Shown piece after piece: positions 18,301-25,839 of a stretch of 51,575 bases of DNA (within the stretch, counting starts at the first letter, position 1; every line of letters begins with the position of its first letter). The translations under genes were made by a program, and so were the position numbers. The notes below the pieces were generated by a model. The model was not told the DNA's origin, made no database searches, and saw nothing but the letters and a program-made list of their open reading frames with translations. Source of the stretch: Cellulomonadaceae bacterium (GTDB taxonomy: Bacteria > Actinomycetota > Actinomycetes > Actinomycetales > Cellulomonadaceae); NCBI GenBank assembly GCA_031256435.1, contig JAIRQO010000063.1, positions 1 through 51,575 of the forward strand, written 5' to 3'.

Positions 18301-19672
18301 CATAGTAGGTGGGGTTCCCGTCCGTGACAAAGTACACGGTTTCAAAGGTTCGCGTGCCCTTGCTGAGGGACGTGGCGTTGGCATCCGCCACTTGGGCCAA
18401 GCCACGGTCCCAGTTGGTTCCTTGGACCATAGAGAAATCTGAGGGGTAGAGCTTGGTGGCATCACTCAGCAACTGCGCGGCGGTGGTTGCCGTTTGGAGT
18501 TTCACTCCCGTGAGTGCTGCCAAGCCGTTCTGGTTGGGGTAAAGCCACGTGTCTGTCCCCTTGGCAGAGTTTCCAGTGTTTTGTGCCGGTGCTTTGTCAC
18601 CAAAGGTAAACAGGGACATCCGAGAGTTGGTGCCGAGCAGAGCATCCGCTGTGGCTTTGGTGGCGCTACGCAGACCCTTGGTGCCGGGTCCCACCCACCC
18701 TTTGGTCCAGTTGCTGACGTACTCCTTCCCTGTCTCCTTCTTGTAGTCAGCCACGGTGACGGAACCTGAGTAGTCCAGAACAATCGAGGCCTCCGTGCCA
18801 CACATCTGCAGTGCTGGCGGGTTGGGCCACACTGTGGGCCACACGCCACTGGACCGCATGAAGGATGGGTCTTTCACGCTGGTTTCGCTCCACGTGTAAT
18901 TGAAGGCATCAATGGCTTGACCGTAGGTTTGGCTCATGAAGTCCACAGCGGCGGTGCTGCTGGTCCGGCTTTCCTTACCGCTTGCCTGGGTGCCGCCAGC
19001 GGTGATGCCGTTAGTGATAAAGCGGTAAGGCCTCAGCATCTCAGACTTGGCCCAGGAATCGCTCATCAAGCCAACAGCCCCGGTGCGCATATAGGACACC
19101 ATGTCAAGATCCACCACGTCGGAGGAACCGGTCCACTGCGGCGCCTTGGTTTGCGCTACCCAGAAGCGCCTCCCCGTAGTGGCTCCGTCCTGAGTGACAC
19201 AGGTGGTGGCGGACGTTGCGGAGGAGGAGCAGGATGCCCCCGTGATTACGGGAATGCTGAACTTCACGTTGCCGTTGGTTGCCGAAGCCTTGGCCCAGGT
19301 AGCGTTCACGGGCTTGGTGTCTTTAGGTTCAGGCGGCACGGCCGTGGCGCTGATGGTTGCGGGCGCATCCCCGGCGTCATACAGTACCCACTCGCCACCG
19401 TTGATCTTGGAGACGTCCACCTGTCCCTTGGCGTCAGCCCCACCGGGCTTCCTCAGCCCACCCGCGGTGAAGCTGATGGTGGCATTCCCTGAGATTGTGA
19501 CACCCGCAGCCAGCATGGACTCGCCAGTAAAGGCCAAACGTTCTTTGTCGGCTTGACTGGGCAGCGCCATCACCACGCCGGCGCCGCCTGCCAGGGCAAG
19601 GGCAACCGAGCCCGCCACAATCCGGCGGACAAACTTCTTCTCGGTCCTTGACATCGTTGTCTTTGCGGACAT
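12320..19672 (-). CDS. giant VWA-domain surface adhesin, C-terminally anchored
   Basis: From the ATG at 19672 (GGTGAGGAG ribosome site) the protein has 2450 residues; upstream in-frame starts lack such a site. Parts in order: signal peptide (about 1-45); a von Willebrand A domain (about 295-580) with the metal-site motif DYSGS and VTDGNP; an SpaA/Cna-B-like domain (about 585-690); four long repeats starting near 727, 1017, 1344 and 1670, each opening with a W/Y.W.V.K.V strand (DWDWKVIKEV, HEWSVAKQV, DYAWSLTKEV, YPWSLEKWV) and some closing with YDNVAT.TP; a Pro/Asp linker (about 1600-1645, DPADPADP); a final region of unknown fold; Gly/Ser/Gln linker; and LTVTG followed by a hydrophobic helix and ARKRR. 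The anchor resembles a sortase signal but LTVTG is non-canonical. VWA at the N-terminus suggests an adhesive tip or host-matrix binder. No pilin or sortase gene is adjacent. Confidence 0.85.
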   Translation of the reverse strand: MSAKTTMSRTEKKFVRRIVAGSVALALAGGAGVVMALPSQADKERLAFTGESMLAAGVTISGNATISFTAGGLRKPGGADAKGQVDVSKINGGEWVLYDAGDAPATISATAVPPEPKDTKPVNATWAKASATNGNVKFSIPVITGASCSSSATSATTCVTQDGATTGRRFWVAQTKAPQWTGSSDVVDLDMVSYMRTGAVGLMSDSWAKSEMLRPYRFITNGITAGGTQASGKESRTSSTAAVDFMSQTYGQAIDAFNYTWSETSVKDPSFMRSSGVWPTVWPNPPALQMCGTEASIVLDYSGSVTVADYKKETGKEYVSNWTKGWVGPGTKGLRSATKATADALLGTNSRMSLFTFGDKAPAQNTGNSAKGTDTWLYPNQNGLAALTGVKLQTATTAAQLLSDATKLYPSDFSMVQGTNWDRGLAQVADANATSLSKGTRTFETVYFVTDGNPTYYGFDPVNNGKDVMMKGSTSTIQNGVNRFREVEEAIFSSNWLKSQGTHVTVLAVGSQMSATALANAAAISGPKMWAPEATWNAMTAADTAAMNTIGIQRVESVSGADIIRVTDFKDLESAMRKAVLDTCIPSLTVVKLVESTDAKGKTQREVSQGWNFKVTPDKDATMQQTTNADGAAEFDLEYGTRSLRVEETFDGPKSQDGSSWEMVRQNGEVAVCEWRDVNGNHGDMPSAEYISDSGNPSFTVDLDPENLNVMITCNIVNRKETPPAVSMTATAQRHTDWDWKVIKEVIGLDNHQVKDGFEGRTDFQYGISVTATPRIHPWTHIEGSVTVDHSKGAWPRNLTDMTLTSSQDANVRFSVDATQATPASAVTIKDGVVTLNPGKKVTIPFAALVKDSGTSNLPKFDTVNFPKSDTWAQSVAVDFEWGDVTMTTTGATATLADAYAQVDGKDVDVTYTTSGPYVTLPATLKAMDCSEEIPCRAQYTAGIFSKINALTNPSALYDNVATVTPDPTEPPGVDLTPPKGSDDPHCTPWWDCQTPEDLTDNATVEVWTRIPLSITKIKATANVAATHEWSVAKQVTKDGTSVNAPIPLPQGLNSVTVDYDVDVIVTRSIAPTMELTGKVTVKNKDRHAVNLNDLRLFINSESAKDSEFTNMDDLVADKKISSKHMLAPGDEVTLEFRATASTALVEQVATVKLTTNSTGESGDGRFRPRLALLNPTAILTDTMDGSAPQGFLDALSAYQCEDTVYQGTDDAAVVGTGNDGAGAVTDIIGTVACDPSNTPVGLLVNAVDYLDPIDEHRPIGSATATRTFGYPVTFTREALTNGTTTYVNRATIVPANCPAGADIIAGRAMTAQTDPNDPCAPRTRGRSVVLKPVVTPPTVTAVGTADNPTDYAWSLTKEVDRERGWVKRPGSDTMDVNYTISMAATPIPLDAAAWGTLTVSNPDPLHKGINLNTLAIAVSGYNDATVMWDLAEGPAGGILPGGSTLAIPFWIDFPGHLTEMPEVTVSLGGVKAPATVSWAAEAPKVSYLHDHASLTDEFVNRNAVLNDAWLTAPDGYTTYTGEGATSEFATTVTNPEYRADACTEAAPCQETYPATVGADVTREEPNREYDNVATLTPSTTTDSTRPARPTRPVVQPSDGDGESGDPADPADPADTPDPTDPADPADPAEDQSTNEDPSTPEPTGDGPIKATAKVRVWTRTGSPLTAEQGEVTALWTYPWSLEKWVWDPQLAGIDADGQTELSGWRKDATQSSKPVINSADFEYLVVAHPETAGKGLTAVLSGSVTVANPNRWSVVLEDIATVNTIQSPMDSRIESCQVLTDLTALDDRVVAPHGFKTYHYSCDLDTSRIDPPGSTPVDIQAPTFSVTWDAEVANTWIDSTDGSRHTMVNGAAASGPAAEWDVSAPTKTVDVWDDLAGGTILGDDGQPDPDGAGLTVREGGVRLGTAVWNAEGTPTYFVAKAHPDITTINEQPRDTSDWTFGGYYPVLRHRGPELGDARFAGGLLSQTCTEHHTNTAWIQTKDVIIAQDIARAYVIIFDVALRTWVNQVVRDGEVMYTHPIGFTMDENESLASAGPIEGIDYTGAGDPNADVRIGDILVQPMVLFNQGNYQRVRVSQVTYYSELTNGGLALADPSSGVFVDGHELPWEPCTPNSANLCLNWPEGTGLTLEPSSHQSISINLRVTGQGLAPLDEDPDPQVYSFAEITQFDGWVQGPCDDVRGSLPSDAEIIRKVMPAALVTPFGTDAEADDQQLYFTGATKADGEPEVGRWFDLSDVQDIDSIPGSNPATNSLGELDLGTWIDNEVLHTPGMLDNNPLWVGNIDVDDHDGERIRLSYTGWDGVPYVDLPPGGGVPLELPTPSTDDEHGRGVVEDDDPSAWLDNADGGNGSDLTDGSGTGSDPATGNGAGSGTGQSGQNGQSGSAQNSDMTGALGNAVLVLQNRGPLTVTGVSLVGLLGALALASGVTGLMAARKRRDSEDAALISATEQVE

Positions 19673-19955
19673 CCCAGTACTCCTCACCATGGCACACCAA
19701 CACTGCTGTGACACTCGTCACTTACGAGAGTAGAACTCTGGCCGCCTGATTGCTAGTCCAATGGGCGATTTTTCCTGATTCTTCCCCAATTCGTTATGGG
19801 TGTGTGGATGGGGTGTTGGGGTGTTCCTCGCATCGACGCAGGTAGGGGATAGCGAGTACCGAAGTCAGCAATTCGGGTGCGTGGCGCGGTGAGCATCGAT
19901 GGCTAGGGTGCCGCCATGAATACCTCCCACCAGGGGAGGAGATCAGGGAGGAGAT

Positions 19956-20183
19956 ATGCATCGTGGACACCTGGGGAATACCCCTGCGCGCGAGTTGTGG
20001 CACGCCTCCGATGCCGTGGCGCAGGCGCTGCTGGAGGCATCACGAGCTGGCACCCTGCCATGGAAGAGCACAGCGGCGGATCGTTTTCAGGATTCTTTGG
20101 GAGTGATGTTGCGTGGTATGCGCCGAACTGAGGGGGAGGTAACCCGATTGCGGGCTGCGTTGGCAAGGGCAGAGGTGGCATGA
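19956..20183 (+). CDS. small WXG100-like helical protein
   Basis: A 75-residue all-helical protein with a strong ribosome site (GGGAGGAG) before ATG 19956. The central turn LPWKSTAADRFQDSL has the pattern W-x-S/G then A..F...L seen at the helix hairpin of WXG100/ESAT-6-like proteins, though the third residue is Ser rather than Gly and the protein is shorter than the usual 100. It overlaps the lipase-fold gene by four bases (ATGA), so the two are coupled, as WXG100 partners often are with larger type VII substrates. No type VII secretion machinery is in this window, so secretion is inferred only. Bases 19673-19955 hold no other gene. Confidence 0.6.
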   Translation: MHRGHLGNTPARELWHASDAVAQALLEASRAGTLPWKSTAADRFQDSLGVMLRGMRRTEGEVTRLRAALARAEVA

Positions 20184-21949
20184 GTAGTGACCTAACCGTA
20201 TTCGGCGGGCCTGCGCTTGCCCGCGTTGATAGTGAGGCTGTGCTGCGTTCGGCTCTGCAGATGGGACGGTGCGCGCAATCGTTGCGCACGGCAGGGCAGC
20301 GCGCCATGAAGTGCGCGTGGGAGTCGGAGCGATTGGCCGCCGAACGGTTCAGCGCGAGGGCGTTTCCCTCTGCTCGTCTGAGCCCTGTTGACGGAGGAGA
20401 CGGGGCCGGGGGAGACGGGAGTGTTGGAGGTTCGGGACGTGTGGGCAGCCCTGGCATCTGTAATCCCGACGACGATATTCAGGCCAGGATCCGGGCGCAT
20501 CGATACCAACTCTTTGCGCAGGACGCGAGGGTGGTGGCACGGCAGTTGTCCGCCCAGGCGGAGCAGGCTGATGGGTTGGCTCTGGCGCTGAGAAAGGCAG
20601 CAGGGTTGTATCAGCAAAGCGAATCGTTGGCGCACCGAGCCGTCGGCGGGTTGAGCACTCTGGTGGGCGGAACCCTCGGATTCCAGGTGGCTCGGCTCGC
20701 ACGGCCGAGCGCACGGGTGGCTCTTGCGGGACATCTTGCGGCCAGTCCCGGGGTGGTGCCCATTCTGACGGGTGCCACAACGTCAGTCAGGTGGCTCCTG
20801 GGAAGGAATACCGCGAGACAGAGTGGCTCTCCGGTGACTCCTTCAGCCAGGGTTCCTCCAGCGAGAGTTGACCGCACCGGTCATCAGCCGTCCACCGCAG
20901 GCCCCACCAGAGACATGCGCAGCCTTTTCCAGAACGTCTACGCAGCTATGAGTCCGTATCTGGACGAGGTCCTTGCTGGTCTGGGGGCGGGGATTGCGCT
21001 GGTGCATCCACGGCAAAGCGGCGGAGACCTTTCGTTACGCGGAGGAGCGCAAGTGCTGAGCCACGGATTGGATGCCATGCTGCCGGATTCATGGATCACC
21101 ACTACGCCGGTCTCCACACCGAGGACTATCCAGGGCGGTCACCTTCCAGCGTCATGGGTGCTGTCTGGATCACCGCCGGGAAGCATTGAGGAATCCTTGG
21201 CACGCGTCAATGACATGTACCCCAACCCCAAGAACCACATTCCTGGGCGAATGCCCGCAGGCACTCCCGAGGCAAGCATCGGGGTGCAGCGCCTCACTCA
21301 ATCGGACGGAGGTGTTACCTGGCAGGTGCTCATTCCCGGGACGCAATCGTGGTTGCCCACCTCGCATCCCTTTGACGGAAAGGCGGATATTGACATGGTG
21401 GCAGCCCAGCACGGTACGGTTCCCGAGATTGCCACCGGAGTGTCCGCTGCCCTCACCCACGCAGGAGCGAAACCCCACGAACCCGTAGTCCTGGTGGGGC
21501 ACAGTTTGGGAGGAATTGCGGCTACAGCCATCGCGTCAACGCCGCAGTTCACGGACAGATTCACCGTGGGAGGAGTGGTGACCGCCGGGGCTCCGGTGGC
21601 AACCCTGGCAACAAAGCCCGGCATCCCGGTGGTTCACGTGGAGCACACGCAGGATCTGGTGACCATGGCCGATGGCAAGCCTGCTCATGGGAACCCCCGC
21701 ACCGATGACCGGGTCACCATCAGCCGGTCACTAGCGTCGTCGGACAATCCCCGAGACCAGGCCGATGCCTCCAAGATTGACCGCGAACACATGATGCCGG
21801 GATATCTACGGACCGTGGCGGAGGCCAAACAATCCGGGAACTACCAGGCCGAGCAGGTCATCGGCAGGGTGGAGGAACTCTTAGGAGGTGAATCGGGTGA
21901 GATCAGCTTCTACACGCTCGCGCGCGTCCCCGCGTGTTTCACGGGGTAA
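20180..21949 (+). CDS. alpha/beta-hydrolase (lipase-fold) protein with helical N-terminus
   Basis: The 589-residue protein has a helical N-terminal part (about 1-165) that contains Trp/Ala-rich helices of the kind found in type VII toxins and their partners, a Gly/Ala hydrophobic patch, a Pro/Arg linker, and a C-terminal alpha/beta-hydrolase domain (about 330-560). The nucleophile elbow is VLVGHSLGG with Ser442; TAGAP follows the next strand as in class-3 lipases and PGAP1-like enzymes; an Asp (HTQDLV) and a His (DREHMM) are placed for a catalytic triad. It has no signal peptide. Coupled to the WXG-like gene, it could be an exported lipase or an effector; no immunity candidate follows, as the next gene is on the other strand. 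Substrate unknown. Confidence 0.7.
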   Translation: MSSDLTVFGGPALARVDSEAVLRSALQMGRCAQSLRTAGQRAMKCAWESERLAAERFSARAFPSARLSPVDGGDGAGGDGSVGGSGRVGSPGICNPDDDIQARIRAHRYQLFAQDARVVARQLSAQAEQADGLALALRKAAGLYQQSESLAHRAVGGLSTLVGGTLGFQVARLARPSARVALAGHLAASPGVVPILTGATTSVRWLLGRNTARQSGSPVTPSARVPPARVDRTGHQPSTAGPTRDMRSLFQNVYAAMSPYLDEVLAGLGAGIALVHPRQSGGDLSLRGGAQVLSHGLDAMLPDSWITTTPVSTPRTIQGGHLPASWVLSGSPPGSIEESLARVNDMYPNPKNHIPGRMPAGTPEASIGVQRLTQSDGGVTWQVLIPGTQSWLPTSHPFDGKADIDMVAAQHGTVPEIATGVSAALTHAGAKPHEPVVLVGHSLGGIAATAIASTPQFTDRFTVGGVVTAGAPVATLATKPGIPVVHVEHTQDLVTMADGKPAHGNPRTDDRVTISRSLASSDNPRDQADASKIDREHMMPGYLRTVAEAKQSGNYQAEQVIGRVEELLGGESGEISFYTLARVPACFTG

Positions 21950-21973
21950 GCGCTGAGGCTGCGTGCGGGTTGG

Positions 21974-22384
21974 CTAGGCGTGAGCGCCTTGGAGCCGCTG
22001 ACGGCGCTTGGGGGCAAACCAGCCGATCACCGTTTGGAGGATGGAGACCACCAGCGCGGCGCCCACAAAGGTCCAGAAACCGCCGTGGATGGTCAGACCC
22101 CAGGAATCGCCAAACCAATCGGTGATGCCCGTGGTCATCCAGAGCATGAGCGCATTCACTACCAGGGAGAACAGGCCGAGCGTCAGGATGTACAGCGGGA
22201 AGCTCAGCAGTTTGACAAAGGGCCGGATGAGCGATTGCACCAGGCACAGAATCAGCGCAACACCGAGTGCGGCAAAGATGGCGCCGGAGGTGGTGCCGTT
22301 GTGGACAATGGTCATGCCAGAAATCACCATGCTGGTGAGACCCAGGGCCATGGCCGTGACGATGGTACGGACAATAAAGTTCAT
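21974..22384 (-). CDS. four-helix membrane protein, phage-holin-4 superfamily
   Basis: I take ATG 22384 as the start, giving 136 residues; the frame is open further upstream but there it overlaps the tRNA gene and loses membrane character. Four hydrophobic helices are visible (MNFIVRTIVTAMALG, a second near 33-60, PLYILTLGLFSLVVNALML, WTFVGAALVVSILQTVIGW), ending with a basic tail KRRQRLQ. This is the pattern of the holin superfamily 4 (PF04020) proteins that are chromosomal and common in bacteria; it is not evidence of a prophage. Convergent with the lipase-fold gene (24 bases apart). Function in the chromosome unknown. Confidence 0.75.
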   Translation of the reverse strand: MNFIVRTIVTAMALGLTSMVISGMTIVHNGTTSGAIFAALGVALILCLVQSLIRPFVKLLSFPLYILTLGLFSLVVNALMLWMTTGITDWFGDSWGLTIHGGFWTFVGAALVVSILQTVIGWFAPKRRQRLQGAHA

Positions 22385-22511
22385 AGTGAGAATCGTTGCG
22401 GATTCCGGCTCTGGCGCAAAATCGCACCCGACGATTCGCGCCGTGTTCACACCGTGACGCCGCGATCGTTGGGCGCGAGGCGGGGTTGACTCAGGTAGAA
22501 TGGCCCGGCCT

Positions 22512-22599
22512 GGTGAGTTGCCCGAGCGGCCTAAGGGGACGGTCTTGAAAACCGTTGTACAGCAATGTACCGAGGGTTCGAATCCCTCACTCACCGCCA
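22512..22599 (+). tRNA. tRNA-Ser (anticodon UGA)
   Basis: The acceptor arms GGTGAGT (22512-22518) and ACTCACC pair, the anticodon loop is CTTGAAA with UGA, a long variable arm (GTACAGCAATGTAC) is typical of class II tRNA, and the T-arm has GGTTCGAATCC. The discriminator G is followed by an encoded CCA (22597-22599). Confidence 0.97.
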
Positions 22600-22684
22600 A
22601 ATGTCCCCGCACCCAGCAGTCTTGCTGTGCAGTGGAGAGAATGGGATTACGGCATTCTAGCGAATCAACGAATGAGGAGGCCGG

Positions 22685-24265
22685 GTGCGTCAGGGTGAGG
22701 AACACTCCGCTAACACCGGACTCGATGCATTGCAGGGTCCGGGAGTGGATGATGACTCCGCGCCTCAGCAAGCATCCCGTCATGGAGCGTCCCCTCACCA
22801 AGCATCCCCTCACAATGCGACACCGAGTGACGAATCGCTTGCCGGTTCAGATGTGCCGGAGCGGGATATCGTCGGGCATGAGGATGATGAACATGCGCCA
22901 GACGAACCTGAGCCTGACGAAACTCACGAGCCAGACGAGCCTTTCAGCACGGACGTAGCCATTGAGCCGCTCCTCGATCCGGACAGCGTAACGGACGGAT
23001 TCATTGAGGATGCTCAGCGGGATACCGTGGAGTTGGTGGCACCGGCCGCGCTGATTAATCGCGTGGGGCGCTTGGCGTTATCGGCGGGTCACGGCTCGTA
23101 CCGGGTCAAGAATCACATGGAGCGTGTGGGGAGTGCCATTGGTTTGGATGCGGTACGCAGTTCCGTGTCCCTCACAGAAATCATCACCACGGCGTGGCGC
23201 GGTGCCATGTATCGCACCACGGTGACGGAAAACCGGGTGACGGGGATCAACGCTGACCGCCTTGCCGAACTGGAACATTACGTGGGCGGGCTTCCGGAGC
23301 AAGCCGACATGGTGGACATCTCTGATGAGTTGGACCGGATCGAAGCCAAGCCTCCGCTCTATCCCGCCTGGGGGAATGCGCTTGCTGCGGGTGTGGCCTG
23401 TGCTGCGTTCGCCTTCCTGAATCACGGCGGGCCCGTGGAGTGTGTGGGTGTGCTCATTGCCGCCACGGTGGGACAGGGTATTCGTCACCGCATGATTCGC
23501 CGGGGGATCAACCAGTTTGGCGTGACCATGCTCTCGGCTGCCGTGGCGTGCTCCTTGTATCTGCTCCTTGTGGCGTTCCTGGGGTTGTTCATGGCCAATC
23601 CGGCGCAGCACGCGGCGGGGTATGTAGCGGCTATTTTATACCTGGTACCGGGATTCCCGCTGGTCACCGGCGCGTTGGATTTGGCGCGGCTGGACCTTAC
23701 CGCAGGGATATCACGGTTGACCTTCGCCTTGATGATTCTGGGGACCTCGGCGTTGTCCCTGTGGGGAGTTTCCCAGATTGTGGGCTTGGAGCCTGATCCC
23801 ATGCAGCAGACGGCGGGACTGCCCCCAGAGCTCTACTGGACCTTAATAGCCGTGGCGAGTTTTGTGGGCGTGGCCGGGTTTGCCATAATGTTCAACTCGC
23901 CATGGCATGCGTCATTCATCGCCGCGACCATCGGGATGATTGCCAACACGGCGCGCCTGTGGTCGGTAGATGAGTTGAACATTCCCACGCAGGCCGCCGC
24001 TGCCGGAGCCGCATTGATTGTGGGGCTCATGGCTCGGTCCATCGCCACGCCAGCCGGGGTTCCCCGGCTAGTGGTGTCCGTTCCCGCCGTGGTCATCATG
24101 GTGCCCGGCGTCATGGCGTACCGGGGAGTGTTTGCCCTGAACGCAGGCGATTTTGGGGAGGGCTTGGCCTTTGCCGTCCAGGCCTTCCTGGCCGTGGGCG
24201 GCCTCGCCGTGGGCCTCGCCATGGCCCGCTTCTTCACCGATCACGAATGGACCTTTGAGGACTAG
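22685..24265 (+). CDS. ThrE-type threonine/serine exporter
   Basis: The 526-residue protein starts at GTG 22685 (AGGAGG seven bases upstream). The first 110 residues are a hydrophilic Asp/Glu/Pro/His-rich region with local repeats (PDEPEPDE, EPDEP) and no recognised fold. Residues about 115-280 form the ThrE N-terminal domain (GHGSYRVKNHMERV, then TEIITTAWRG.MYRT.V), followed by about ten membrane helices: first block (AWGNALAAGVACAAFAF; YLVPGFPLVTGALDL) and a second block (about 390-520; VPAVVIMVPGVMAYRG). The YLVPGFPL and PGVMAYRG motifs mark both halves of the ThrE family. It likely exports Thr/Ser or small peptides with proton exchange. It directly follows tRNA-Ser(UGA); no operon partner is seen. 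Confidence 0.85.
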   Translation: MRQGEEHSANTGLDALQGPGVDDDSAPQQASRHGASPHQASPHNATPSDESLAGSDVPERDIVGHEDDEHAPDEPEPDETHEPDEPFSTDVAIEPLLDPDSVTDGFIEDAQRDTVELVAPAALINRVGRLALSAGHGSYRVKNHMERVGSAIGLDAVRSSVSLTEIITTAWRGAMYRTTVTENRVTGINADRLAELEHYVGGLPEQADMVDISDELDRIEAKPPLYPAWGNALAAGVACAAFAFLNHGGPVECVGVLIAATVGQGIRHRMIRRGINQFGVTMLSAAVACSLYLLLVAFLGLFMANPAQHAAGYVAAILYLVPGFPLVTGALDLARLDLTAGISRLTFALMILGTSALSLWGVSQIVGLEPDPMQQTAGLPPELYWTLIAVASFVGVAGFAIMFNSPWHASFIAATIGMIANTARLWSVDELNIPTQAAAAGAALIVGLMARSIATPAGVPRLVVSVPAVVIMVPGVMAYRGVFALNAGDFGEGLAFAVQAFLAVGGLAVGLAMARFFTDHEWTFED

Positions 24266-24321
24266 CGCCCCAGGCGCGTAGCCGTCCTTGTGCGGGAACG
24301 TGAAGGCAACGCTCAGTCACG

Positions 24322-24451
24322 GTGATCGGTCACCTTGAGATATCAGACCCACGTACTCCGCCCGATTGGTTCTGGCCTCTGCCCGATTCATCCTGGGTAG
24401 TCCGGTGGCTACTTTTCGGCCTCTATCGTGGCCGCAGGGCTACCCAGGGCG
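24322..24451 (+). repeat. repeat A, left copy (outer repeat of the ATPase cassette)
   Basis: This element starts with the small palindrome GTGA-TCGG-TCACC and ends with a hairpin whose arms are CCTGGGTAG (24392-24400) and CTACCCAGG (24440-24448), with an inner pair CGGCC/GGCCG. A 29-base stretch (24392-24420) is identical to 25996-26024 in the right copy. The remaining spacer between the exporter and ATPase genes (24266-24646) shows only repeats A and B. Confidence 0.8.
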
Positions 24452-24478
24452 TGAAACTCGACGGGGCGAGGCTCGTCG

Positions 24479-24532
24479 CAATGTATCGGCAAGTATCTGC
24501 ATGTATCGGCAAGTATCGAAAAAGTGCGACGA
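24479..24532 (+). repeat. repeat B, left copy (inner repeat of the ATPase cassette)
   Basis: A 54-base element matching 25826-25879 at 51 of 54 positions. On the minus strand it reads GATAC every ten bases, four times. It is enclosed by perfect nine-base inverted repeats CTCGTCGCA (24472-24480) and TGCGACGAG (24525-24533); the right copy keeps only one of these. Confidence 0.85.
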
Positions 24533-24646
24533 GGGTGCAAGAGGGGAAGGGAGCAATATTCCGGGGTTGAGGTGATACCAAACTGAAGGACCTCGGTGAT
24601 GTGGAACCCTAGTGAGGGGGAGGGTATGGCCCCAATGGCCTCACCA

Positions 24647-25804
24647 TCACGCTTGTTCGAGTACGTATTGGGCGAAGCCTGGGAGCGTGAACTGGATGTA
24701 GCCTCTCTCCTCCTCAGTGAGTACCGCCTTGTCAATCAATTGGCTACGTACGGAAGAGATGGACTGAGTAGATTTCCCGAGTGCATCGGCCAGATCGAGC
24801 CGTTTCACGGGTTCGTCTCCGCCGAGTTGTGCAATTGCCGTCATCATCGCTCGTTCAGCTTTGGCAGCTGCGCTCAGCCGAGCTGCGAATAACTCGTTGA
24901 CGTCGTTTTGAGCAGTGGCAACTCCCCGTTGAGCGTCAGCAAGGGTGATGATCTTTTTCTTGGACAACGAAGCCGCTGCCCAGGTGTGAAAACCATAGAG
25001 CTGGACAAAGAAGGGATAACCCTGGGTTGTTGACCAGAGGAGGTCAATGGCTTCGTTGCTGAGGGAAACCCCGGATTCGCGGGCTGTTTCCACGAGTGCG
25101 AGCCTCGTGGCATCCTGGTCCAGGCTTTTGATGGATCGAAATGCCGTTCGCTCACCAAAGGTTGCCGCAGACGTGATCGCTCCGCGCACCGACGGTAAAC
25201 CCGCTGCCACGAAGGCGAATGGTGGGGCACCCTGCTGATCATGTGAGATGTTCTGTAGGGCGTTCAACAGAATCGCTAGATCTGCCCTACTTGCGGCTTG
25301 CATCTCATCCATCAGGAGAAGCATGCCTCCGCCACGAGCGCCGCCGTGCTCAGCGCACAGTGTGGAAGCCGATCGCAACATTTCTTCAACGGCTCCCACA
25401 TTGAACTCGGGGTGAGGAACCGGTTTCTGACGATTTCGGCGCGCCGTTGCCTTCACTGGCCCCAGGTTGACCCCAATCTCGTCAAGAGACCACGTTCCTG
25501 GGGCGACGATGCCACTCGATTCGAGGGTTCGTCGAATAGATGTGGCAAGTGCCGGGAGGTAGGACTGCCCCTTTGCTGCGGATGTCCACACCGCAGTGAG
25601 TCCTTGCTCTGACGCCGCTCTGGTGGCCGCTGCCCGAAGGATTGAAGTTTTTCCGATCCCGCGCACCCCATGAAGCACTACGGCTCCCTCAGCTGGCTGC
25701 CTGGTCACAGCCACAGGCGTGAGAACCTGGTCGATAAGTGACAGGTCAGCATCACGCCCGGCAAGAATCAGCGGCAGTGATCTTGGGGTGAAGGGATTAC
25801 GCAT
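24647..25804 (-). CDS. AAA ATPase with C-terminal winged helix (Orc1/Cdc6- or archaeal-ATPase-like)
   Basis: The 385-residue protein has a P-loop GVRGIGKTS (46-54), a Walker B MLLLMDE (161-167), a sensor-like strand AFVAAGLPS, and the QGYPFFVQLYG motif that marks the archaeal-type/STAND-related ATPase family. The C-terminal part (about 320-385) is a winged helix (RLDLADALGKSTQSISSVRSQL, ending IQFTLPGFAQYV). These proteins often belong to mobile or defence loci; its own function here is unknown. It is a single gene enclosed by nested direct repeats A-B-gene-B-A. Its promoter appears to give a leaderless mRNA and overlaps the inner repeat, hinting at autoregulation. Confidence 0.85.
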   Translation of the reverse strand: MRNPFTPRSLPLILAGRDADLSLIDQVLTPVAVTRQPAEGAVVLHGVRGIGKTSILRAAATRAASEQGLTAVWTSAAKGQSYLPALATSIRRTLESSGIVAPGTWSLDEIGVNLGPVKATARRNRQKPVPHPEFNVGAVEEMLRSASTLCAEHGGARGGGMLLLMDEMQAASRADLAILLNALQNISHDQQGAPPFAFVAAGLPSVRGAITSAATFGERTAFRSIKSLDQDATRLALVETARESGVSLSNEAIDLLWSTTQGYPFFVQLYGFHTWAAASLSKKKIITLADAQRGVATAQNDVNELFAARLSAAAKAERAMMTAIAQLGGDEPVKRLDLADALGKSTQSISSVRSQLIDKAVLTEEERGYIQFTLPGFAQYVLEQA

Positions 25805-25839
25805 GCGTCAATCATAGAGAAGCGGCAATGTATCGGCAA
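25804..25839 (-). promoter_or_regulatory. leaderless promoter of the ATPase gene within repeat B
   Basis: On the minus strand a -35 box TTGCCG (25839-25834), a 17-base spacer and a -10 box TATGAT (25816-25811) are followed six bases later by the ATG (25804), so transcription should begin at the start codon. The -35 box lies inside the GATAC-phased repeats. The left copy of the repeat lacks a -10 box. Confidence 0.6.

Noticed and set aside
21974..22384. Prophage remnant suggested by the holin-fold protein
   Set aside because: Chromosomal holin-4 proteins are common and no other phage gene is nearby.
22385..22813. Upstream extension of the holin-fold gene
   Set aside because: The open frame runs antisense across the tRNA-Ser gene and the exporter start and has no membrane or domain features.
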